Shown here piece after piece: positions 55,772 to 64,000 of a DNA stretch of 64,000 bases (positions within the stretch are counted from its first letter, which is position 1; each line of letters opens with the position of its first letter). The translations under genes were made by a program, and so were the position numbers. Below the pieces are notes generated by a model. The model was not told the DNA's origin. It was given only the letters and a program-made list of their open reading frames with translations, and ran no database searches. Source of the stretch: Toxonevra muliebris (taxonomy: Eukaryota; Arthropoda; Insecta; Diptera; Pallopteridae); contig OY829326.1 of assembly GCA_963691655.1 (NCBI GenBank), positions 37,103,989-37,167,988 of the forward strand, given 5' to 3'.

Positions 55772-57499
55772 CATTCAGTTAGAAACAACCAGTGGTTATA
55801 GGAGAAAGTGTGAGAAATCCAGTGACAATTGGATAGAGCTCTGAGTGGCTCACACTGTAGGAAAGTATCCCGAGAGCAATCGGTATTTTTTGTTTAAGAG
55901 CGATAAATAGTATTCCGCACTGCGTTCAAGTTCTGCAGGTACGCTCCTAGTTTACAACATCTGAGAGCAAAGTTTTGATAATTCATAGGTTGTTTTTACT
56001 TAGCTCCAAGCTCCACTGATCTGGTATTTTTGATTGAGATCCAAAGGCTGCCTAATCCTGAGCCAAAAAAACAGCCTTTTATTGTGCCTTTCTCCTCTTC
56101 TTAATCCTTCATAGTGTAAGTTTCCATTTCTGTAAGGAAATCATTTTGTTTGTAGTTTTTGTTAGCAATCTTCCTTGCCAAATTGTGGGCTTAATTATTT
56201 TTATTAATTTTTCTTTTCTAATAATTTGATATTTCAGTAGTTTTAAATGTTTTCTCTCTAACTGTAACAATATCTCAAAACAGTCAAGTACTTTGATGAT
56301 GGTTTGTCTGCTGGAAAATATTTACAATATATTAATCAATAAGTTTAACCTGCGATCCAGGTTGAACTGTGCATATAACCTAATGGAAAGGAAATGTGCT
56401 TGATGTCTTTTCTTTAGGATCTGAATGTCTTGTGCTGTCTGTTTATATAGAGCTGAACAAGTTTTTCTTTCTGTTTGTGATTCTTCTGTGGAATGTGTAT
56501 ATAATGTGGTCTTCATGAAGGAAGATGCAAATGTGTCTTTGTTTCAATACTTAATAATGCTATGGGTGGTTTAGAATTTTTAATAGTTTTTGCTGCCAAA
56601 TTTACGATACTATTTAGTGGTGCAATAAATAATTAAATCTCAAATCCTTATATGAACAGATTTTACACCTTCCATTCAACAACCAGCCTATCCAAATGGC
56701 ATTCGTTATTTTTTAAACAAACTTCGATTTGCAGTAGACTAAGCAAAATTTACATATTACTGTTTCATCAGTGAAATTTTTGGCTACGCTTCTCATTCAA
56801 CTTCTGCTTTCAAAGTTAAAATTACACAATACAGCAAAAAATTCACTCCCCAGTGGCTAGAACGCAAAATGAAAGTAGCCAACAGACTAGCAAAACCGCC
56901 GTGGGGTTTGACTTCATTAACTCGCCATTTTGTAATGATTCCTGAAGTTGACATGGCTTTATACCAACTTTTCAATGTTTAAGTCTCTAAAATGAAGATC
57001 AATGAATAAATGAATCAAGTCGATTTAAATTTGTTAAGCTTGAAAACAATAAAATATGAATTATTAGTCTTTTAGTGGTTTAAAATGGCTTTTTATTCCA
57101 TTTTTTGTATTTTTTCAGTACTTATATTTTTCTCATTTTGATTTAATTTTCGCAATGTAATTCAAATTTAATGAATGAAAAAATTAGTATACTTTTAATT
57201 TTTATTTTCTTCTTATGATTTTAATAAAAAATAACATGAAACTCACAAAAATATGTTCAACTATGTCACTGAGCTCTTTTCGATGCTGGTTAGAGATGGA
57301 AATTATCCACAATTTCGGATTCTTTTTCTGGCACTCCTCTACGCTTTTCTTTTTCTCCTAAATTATTTCAATTTATTCACTTCCTGTTGCTATTTCATTA
57401 ACTTACCTGAAAACAAGATTGAATGCCAATCACATTGCGAAAATTTTAATGAAATAGCATATTGAGCGACTAATAAATGAGAATATTTTAACTTAAATT
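55772..57499. other. Intergenic, no gene firmly recognised
   Basis: The sequence around the SINE (55087-56100) is less AT-rich than average and may be a decayed coding relic (minus-strand frame YPLYASNCFSDKLSLLFNDI at 55087-55293). No family was assigned. A candidate coding block at 56745-56982 is listed separately. Confidence 0.35.
56745..56982 (+). CDS. Unassigned coding-like block, possible exon or retro-derived fragment
   Basis: The plus-strand frame, open from a TAA just upstream, reads FGYASHSTSAFKVKITQYSK, KFTPQWLERKMKVANRLAKP, PWGLTSLTRHFVMIPEVDMA, LYQLFNV and stop. It has no ATG at its start, so it would be a terminal exon or a truncated copy. The Ser/Thr start followed by a basic K/R-rich segment is protein-like and unlike chance AT-rich frames. 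The family is not recognised. Confidence 0.35.
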
Positions 57500-57500
57500 A

Positions 57501-58509
57501 CACAGTCCAACAAATTAAGACCTTTTGGCTGCAATAGAATAGCCAGCTTATAATCCTGAAAGGGTATACTGTATAGACTATTTTTATAAAACAAACTTAT
57601 AGTCCAGTATGTCTTAGTTTTTTTTACAGTGGGTCAAAGTTTTCTTATTTTGGTTGAAGGGATCTGAATACTAAGTACAAAAAGTTTTATAAATTGATAT
57701 CTAAGAAAAATCTTAGCGGTAAGTTTGTATGGTAAAATTTCACGAGGGTCATTTCAGTAGAACATATTAACTCTTTAGTTTCTCTTTTTATGGGACAATT
57801 TGACCCCTTTTTGACGAAAACCTGAAAAGTCCTTTCAAAAGAGACATTTAAGGATTAAAATATTCCACACAATATTTACCAGAAAGTTTCACTAGGGGTC
57901 ACCAAAGACATAAAAGTCATACATATAGCGGTTCACGGTTACTAAAAGGAAATAGCAGCCTACCCACATAAATAAAATATACTATAATGTGAATTCAGCA
58001 TTATGATCAATTAAGATAACTGTAGCATTTATTTTGACTAACAAGAGAAAGTCCCCAGGTGTCCGGCGCCAATTTTTTTGATTTTCACAATTATTGTAGG
58101 GAACGGGAATATAGGAGACACGTAGGGTATGTTCGGTTATGCTGTACTGCAATATTTGCAGAAGAAAAAACGTTCAAACCCCCATATTTGTCTCTTGAGC
58201 TGATATAAAGGCAGTGACTGGACATTTGCATTTTCTAAGTCCATGACTTGGATTTAATTGGCAGATCACATACCAGGCGCGTACTAGTTCTGCGTAAATT
58301 ACAAAACTTTTTCAATTTGTAACACTTTTTGCACTTAGTATTCTGCTCCTTTTGACCAAAAAATGAAAACTTTGGCCTACTGTAAAAAAAAAAAAAAAAC
58401 TGAGGCGTGCTGGACTATAAGTTTGTTTTACAAAAATGGTAGACCATACAACATACCCTTTCAGGATTATAGTGTGGCTTGTCTGTTGCAAAAATGCTGT
58501 TGGACTGTG
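57501..58509. mobile_element. ~1-kb non-autonomous element with ~150-bp inverted ends
   Basis: The left end CACAGTCCAACA and the inverse of the right end share ATAATCCTGAAAGGGTAT, AAAACAAACTTATAGTCCAG and, further in, CAAAGTTTTC, over ~150 bp. The interior is non-coding. The immediate flanks (AATTA and TTATT) do not give a clear duplication, so the superfamily is unassigned. Confidence 0.78.
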
Positions 58510-58510
58510 T

Positions 58511-60799
58511 TATTTAACTGCACTTATTTCTTTTATACATAAATCCATTTTATTGACTTGCACATCACAACAAGTCAAGAAATTGGCCTAACCTCGCGGA
58601 AGTTTAGTTGGTATGTTGCCCTACTTTCATTTTACATTGTAGTCATTCGGGCTGGAAGCGATGAACCGAAAATTATTCTAATAAGTTATGTATGTGTCTT
58701 CGAGTTTGACAACCAATATTGCAAGTCATATTTTTCACTCACTTTATTAAAATCAGCCTACGACTAGATCCAATCCGAGTTACACTGTTCAGCACAATCA
58801 TCTACTGCACAAAGCTTAAGCTCAATTTTTATCAATTTTTATAAATTTTAAATAAATTTCAGGGATATACTAATAGAGTTAATGAAATCAAAAGAAAAAA
58901 CAGAATAACCCAAATAATATCTTAGATTTATACGACCACAACTGCTTACTGCTCATACAACTGTTTTGGCAAATACAAACAAAAACCAAATTGGCCTTAA
59001 ATAATTCTTTTTCAAATATTTCGCATATTTCAGACAACACATAAATCAAAATCACGTGCAGTTGTGTGTAAGCCAACGTCAATATTTTGCATCTCAACCC
59101 AAAATTTCAACGATTTTCACACGAGTTCCCTAACCTACAATAACAAAAATATCATATTTTCCTACAAAAAAATATTTTGCTGGAAAAATTTTAATTCGGA
59201 AACCCACAATGATTGACACTTTAATTTCATGGCTGCAAGTCATTTCCATCTGCGACGCGCTTCCTTTTAAACCCATGAAAAAATTTTATTTGCGTTAGTG
59301 CCGCAAGTTTGAAAAAGGCAAAAAAAAATGTATTGCTCCCAAAAGTATGCTAAATTTTGCTACTTTTGAACTAAATTGAACAAAAATTTCAAAATTTCCA
59401 AAAAAAAAATATTTTAGTATGCATTGAGCATATTTAAAGCGTGTACACAAAAAGTAACGAAAGTAAACCGAAAAAAAAGTATTAAAAATAAATAAATAAA
59501 AGCCAAAAAGGAAAAAAAGAAAAAGTTTTTTTTTTTTGAGGGTTTCTTAAAGCAAAAAAAATAAAATAAAAGGGAATAGATAAAAGAAAAGTACATAGAA
59601 TATTTCAAATTAGACAAATTTGGGCAAATGGCGCATAGAATTTCAATTTTCGGTATATGCATTGATAGAAGAAAATGCGATAATTTATTTTCGAACGAAA
59701 TAGGGAGCAAAAGAAATGGGAAGCAATGAAGTGTTGCCAATGTGCCGAATGATGTTAAAATTATACATTGAAATATCTTACGATAGAGTAGACAAGATGA
59801 TGAGAAACAAAATCTTGTTCTCTAACAAGTTGCAAATACTTACAAAAGTTTTCCTTTTGAAACAGTGCAATGACTGTAAATGTAGAAAATTTTATCTACT
59901 GAACTGAATGTGCTGTGTATGTGTGTCTGAGTGTGTGTGTGTGTGTGTGTGTGCAGTAGTAGTTGAAGCAATATCCCAATCTACCACCGTATTCATTCAA
60001 ATCTTGTCAACTTTGTCAACTTCATTGTTTATTACTTAACAGCGTTAGCAACAGTAATGTCCAAAAGGTAGCGCCGCGAACAACACAAAACACACAAACT
60101 AAGACACAATTCGTAAAATCATGTGACAGGAAATTACTTTTTTACGCTGAGCACAAATGACCTCCTTTTCGTTGTACGGGTATGCTGCAGCATTCATCTT
60201 CTCCTTCCCCCACTCTCCGCCATCAGCTACATCTTTTCCATCTTGATGACGCGCGAATTATTTTACTTCCGTTTCTTTTCACATTTGGTACGTGTGTGTG
60301 TGTATGTGACTTGGTTTGGTTAGACTTCTTGATTTGCTCCTATCACTGTTTGTTGTTGTTGGCGCCATTTGTATTGCAGTGCGCCTATGCGCTTGAAGTA
60401 ATGGCACAAAATTTCTTGTGGTTTCTTTTTTTTTGCTTTTTGTTTGAGCGCAAAAGAGAAATGAATTTTTTTATTTTGTTATTTATTTCCTGATTTGATT
60501 TTCGAGATATTCAATTGAGCTGAAGACGGGGAAAAAACGAAAGAAAATTATGAGAAAAATGTGTAGAAAATTGCATTTAGTCAAAATAAATTGTAAAATT
60601 ACTTCCGTTAGAAATTGAATGGAGAAATGAAATGATTTCGCAGGAATGTAGTAAAAATATCTATATTTGTTTAAAGCATCAGTGTAGTTTCGAAACTTAA
60701 CGAACTTTTGTTAGTGCCTCCATATCGAAGGTATCACGTCTCACACTGGTCTGGAATCCCGAAAAGCTGGCCATAAGTCGAAAAAATCGTACTTTCGTA
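58511..60799. other. Intergenic, low complexity, no gene recognised
   Basis: AT-rich sequence with poly(A) tracts (59300-59560) and a (GT)n array. Open frames such as 59414-59740 and 60182-60493 look like chance. Confidence 0.4.
59921..59955. repeat. (GT)n microsatellite
   Basis: TGTGTGTGTG run with a CTGAGTG interruption. Confidence 0.9.
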
Positions 60800-61400
60800 A
60801 TAATTATTTGTACTAGGGAGTTTCTGGGGTCGCTGATTACGAATCGTATGTCAGTTTTTCAAAATTCAAAATGGCAGATCCAATATGGCAAGAGATTCTT
60901 TTAAAAATTGATCCGATTAACTTGAATTCTCTTATTCGGGTATTTTTGGGGCAGCGCTGATTACGAATCTGGCATCAGATTTCGCAAATATAGAACGGCG
61001 GATCTAATATGGAATATATATGGAACATATATGGAATATATATGAAATATATATGGAATATTAAAATATTGGTCGGACTCGCTTGAAACTCGTCATTAGG
61101 GAGTTTTTGGCATCACTGATTACGAGTTTAATGTCAATCAGTGAAATCAGCGACCCTCAAAACTCCCGAGTAACGAGTTTCAAGCGAATCCAATGATGAA
61201 CTTGAAAAACGATCAGCCATATTGGATCACCTATTTTGAGTTGTGAAAATCCGATAATAGAGTCGTAATCAGAGTCCCCAGAAACCCACGACTTATAAGT
61301 TTCAAGCGAATCTGATCAATTTTTAAAAAATTTCCGCCATATTCGATCAGATTCGTTATCAGCGACCCTAAAAGCCCCTCAGTAACGATTTTGAAGCTGT
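60800..61400. repeat. Palindromic array of ~130-bp units
   Basis: The left half has three direct, diverged copies of GGGAGTTTTTGG-GTCGCTGATTACGA ... ATGTCAG ... AAAATGGCGGATCCAATATGG (starting near 60816, 60936 and 61094). The right half has two to three inverted copies (ATCAGCGACCCTCAAAACTC at about 61148; AATCAGAGTCCCCAGAAACC at about 61268; ATCAGCGACCCTAAAAGCCC at about 61358). The centre is near 61140. A side repeat of ATATATGGAAC/T units sits at 61012-61060. Confidence 0.8.
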
Positions 61401-61871
61401 TTGCTCGAAAACTTCTTTTTGGACGTTAGGTATCTGTGTATATTTTTCGGTTTACTTCGAATTTTTCACTAATATTTTAGGAGAGTATGCTTGAAACTAC
61501 TGGGAACTCGAAAATTTAAAAGAAAAAAAAATCGATGTTCTTCAAATTTTAAACTGGAATGCTTAAACCAGTGGAACATAGAAAATAGCGTATATGTACA
61601 TTGCATGGACAATATTGGATAAAACAAATACCGGCAGCTTTCGGCAACTGATATTTTTATATGCTTTATAAAAATAAATAATTAATAATTTAATAATTTA
61701 AAATTATTAAACTATAAACTCGGCAGGAACTCGTGAGAATTTTTTAAAACTCTTTCTTTTCTCAGCCTTTAAGACACCGTTGTATTCATGACTTGTTTAT
61801 CGCTTTTATTCAAATTTATGAAAAGTACTTACTCTTACAAATTGATTGCTCGTCAAATTCAAGGTCGCTAG
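61401..61871. other. Intergenic, no gene recognised
   Basis: AT-rich sequence with an AATTAATAATTTAATAATTT stretch around 61680-61705. No coding frame. Confidence 0.4.
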
Positions 61872-63016
61872 ACCAGAAGGTCCCCTTAAGTTTTTGGATA
61901 TGGCAACACATGTGTAGATATGTCAAATCAGACATCAGCATCATAAATTTTGACGTTTTTAATGGTAAACGTACTCAGAACGTTTTGTCATACGAGTGCA
62001 GTGACTTGAAAAATTCAGCTCGTCAAAAAATTGGCTTTAAATCGTGAACATTTTCTTGCGATGATTTTTTTTTTATTTTCGACGTAAATTAACTCTACAA
62101 CAGTTAGCCGATAAATTCTCTTCTACTTTTGGTGATGAAGCACCATCCCGAGCCACCGTGTTTCGCTGGCTTTCGGAATTCAATCGTGGTTGTAGTTCGC
62201 TCCAGGACAAAACTCGCGAAGATCGTCCAAAGTTGTTGTGCCAGAAAACATCGATGCTGTGCATGAACTGATATTACAAGATCGGCAAGTGACTTATCGT
62301 GACATTGAGGCATGCTTGGGCATTAGTTCCACTCGTATACATTCAGTATTGCATAAACATTTGGCCGCCAAAAAGATTTGTTCACGTTAGATACCGCATA
62401 ATTTGACAATCGCCCAAAAAAAGGATCGTGTCGATTGTGTGCAAAGAAATGTTGAAAAAATACAATCGCGGTGCTTCAAAGACGTCTATAAGATCGTAAC
62501 GAATCATGGATATAACCATATAACCCCGAAACTAAACAACAATCGACTGTATGGGTCTTCCAAAGTGAGCCAAATCCAACATAAGTTTTTCGCGCACGAA
62601 GCACTTCGAAGCAAATTATCGCCTGTTTTTTTAGTAAAAATGGTGATGAAAAATAAGGAAAACTAGCCGTCAAAGACGAATTATTCTTACCACCACAATG
62701 CGGTAATGGTTTTGAGCACTCAAAACATCGAATTGATAGGTCATCCGCCGTACAGTCCTGATTTAGCACCCAAAGACTTCTTTTTATTCCCTCACGTCAA
62801 CGTTTTTCTTCGCCTGAAGAAGCGGTTGATGCTTTCAAAACACATGTTTTAGAGTTACCCCATTCGGAGTGGTAAAAGTGATTCGAAATTTGGTTCAAAC
62901 GAATACAAAAGTGTATTGATCTTCATGGAGAATATTTTGAGAAACAATAAAGCCATTTTCAATGATAAATATTGGTTTTTACTTATTATCTCAAGAAACT
63001 TAAGTAGCAGCCCTGG
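61872..63016 (+). mobile_element. DD34D-type mariner relic
   Basis: The right end is followed by TA; its inverse reads CCAGGGCTGCTACTTAAGTT. The left end CCAGAAGGTCCCCTTAAGTT matches at the outer CCAG and the inner CTTAAGTT. At 1145 bp it is shorter than a ~1.3-kb full mariner because of internal deletions. It contains a decayed transposase. The left boundary is less certain because the flanking TA is not preserved. Confidence 0.72.
62076..62950 (+). pseudogene. mariner transposase, multiple frameshifts and stops
   Basis: The N-terminal part reads LADKFSSTFGDEAPSRATVF, RWLSEFNRGCSSLQDKTRED, then in a shifted frame ENIDAVHELILQDRQVTYRD and SLGISSTRIHSVLHKHLAAK (helix-turn-helix). A later part reads DVYKIVTNHGYNHITPKLNN, corresponding to the first catalytic region, where the usual GDESW is altered. 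NYSYHHNAVMVLSTQNIELI-like sequence covers the degraded second site. The end is IGHPPYSPDLAPKDFFLFP, with the third Asp in APKD, and RFSSPEEAVDAFKTHVLELP. It ends near CIDLHGEYFEKQ. These are mariner (DD34D) hallmarks. Several deletions; inactive. Confidence 0.85.
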
Positions 63017-63162
63017 TATTACTAAACTTTTAAAGCGAGCAAGTATGGACATTTTTAGAACAATATTTTTATGAGTTAAAATCTGAAGAACTTTCTTTAG
63101 TGGTAAACTTAATAATTTCGTCTTAAATTTTTTTCAAGTGTCCCAATTTGCTAGTTTTATTT

Positions 63163-63445
63163 GAGAGGCTGAGAGGAAAAGTGGTACAACTTCTACGTTC
63201 AGAAAAAAGTGGAATAATTTTACTTAACAGTAAAAGCAAAACGAAATATGTTCAGAGCAAAAACGGAATAAAAAACTATGCTGTTCTTGCTCTGAAAGAA
63301 TTGTTATACCATTTTTGCTCTTACTTTTAAGGCGTTTCATTTTCACTCTAAACCGTATTACTTATGCCATTCTTGCATTGACACTCTAAATTATTTCACT
63401 TTTGCTCTTATATAAATTTTAGCCCGCTTTTCCTCTCAGCCTGTC
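63163..63445. mobile_element. GAGCAAAA fold-back MITE, copy 2 (283 bp)
   Basis: GAGAGGCTGAGAGGAAAAGT at the left and CGCTTTTCCTCTCAGCCTGTC at the right. It has one internal CGAAATATGTTCAGAGCAAAAACGG unit. Flanked by ATTT on both sides. It lies 43 bp from copy 3 in the same orientation. Confidence 0.88.
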
Positions 63446-63488
63446 ATTTATCATTCGAAAGTGATATAAAACCGAATCATCCACATTT

Positions 63489-63798
63489 GAGAGGCTGAGA
63501 GGAAAAGTGGTATAACTTCTACGTTCAGAAAAAAGTGGAATAATTTTACTTAAGAGCAAAAGCAAAACGAAATATGTTCAGAGCAAAAGTAAAACGAAAT
63601 ATGTTCAGAGCGAAAACGGAATAAAAAACTATGCTGTTCTTGCTCTGAAAGAATTGTTATACCATTTTTGCTCTTACTTTTAAGGCGTTTCGTTTTCACT
63701 CTAAACCGTATTACTTATGCCATTCTTGCACTGACACTCTAAATTATTTCACTTTTGCTCTTATATAAATTTTAGCCCGCTTTTCCTCTCAGCCTGTC
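63489..63798. mobile_element. GAGCAAAA fold-back MITE, copy 3 (310 bp)
   Basis: Same ends as copy 2, but with two internal CGAAATATGTTCAGAGC units. Nearly identical to copy 2 otherwise, so the pair probably arose by local duplication or recent neighbouring insertion. ATTT on both sides. Confidence 0.88.
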
Positions 63799-64000
63799 AT
63801 TTGTAAAAAAAAGCACCTATGATTTTGATAAATTCAAGGCGTTTGCCTTATAAAAATAATAAGATATTGTTTTCAATAAATTTAAGAAGATAATCATATA
63901 AAATTTTAAAGATTTCTTATTCGTTTTATTGAAAAAAAAAATCCTTCTGAAAACAATAAGACTTTCTTCTTAAAGAAAACCATCGAGATATCTTTTTACT
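63799..64000. other. Window end, no gene recognised
   Basis: AT-rich sequence to the edge of the window. Confidence 0.4.

Overview
The window is AT-rich, intron- and repeat-dense animal DNA. It is almost certainly from a higher dipteran fly (Schizophora; a tephritid or calyptrate is plausible, but I cannot name the species). The only confidently recognised host gene is the 3' part of lin-28, a let-7 regulator, at 911-1608 on the + strand. Its exons have short fly-style introns and its protein is close to Drosophila Lin-28. No other host gene can be supported. A few unassigned open stretches (45564-45779 and 56745-56982) are listed with low confidence.

The remaining ~62 kb reads as intergenic or large-intron sequence packed with mobile elements. 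Many can be delimited from their own ends. LINE fragments with target-site duplications (TSDs) lie at 2371-3538, 31512-32256 and 34939-36002; others lie at 8665-8868, 28050-28860 and 50319-51010. A dimeric tRNA-derived SINE is present in three copies (2785-3234, 50041-51164, 55323-55759). Tc1/mariner transposons are a nearly intact DD37D (maT-type) copy at 10867-12153, two DD37E copies (about 18235-19222 and 43165-44412), a Tc1 relic at 21584-22962 and a DD34D mariner relic at 61872-63016. There is also a hAT-like element (29988-30754), several TTAA-flanked piggyBac-like short elements, a PIF/Harbinger-like relic carrying a Myb/SANT gene (8311-9598), and several fold-back MITEs.

Layout: 1-1915 is lin-28. 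2362-3547 is a LINE with a SINE inside it. 6398-12955 is a 6.5-kb unit bounded by ~140-bp inverted repeats, into which a Harbinger-like relic (itself hit by a LINE), a maT transposon and a palindromic MITE have inserted. 14391-14728 and 63163-63798 hold three copies of a MITE with internal GAGCAAAA/TTTTGCTC repeats. 16852-17547, 23727-24242, 40192-41110 and 51323-52576 are TTAA-flanked. 18012-20415 is a composite transposon relic with a PHD-finger remnant. 38990-40185 and 48100-48365 are minisatellites. 50041-51171 is a SINE split by a LINE. 60800-61400 is a palindromic array.

The most interesting signals are as follows. The dimeric SINE's 3' end resembles the 3' end of an RNase-H-bearing LINE in the same window, and both end in TAA repeats. 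The nesting is reciprocal: SINE in LINE and LINE in SINE. A layered composite at 6.4-13 kb can be ordered in time because a homologous arm shows an empty site. A non-autonomous family of GAGCAAAA fold-back elements varies in internal repeat number.
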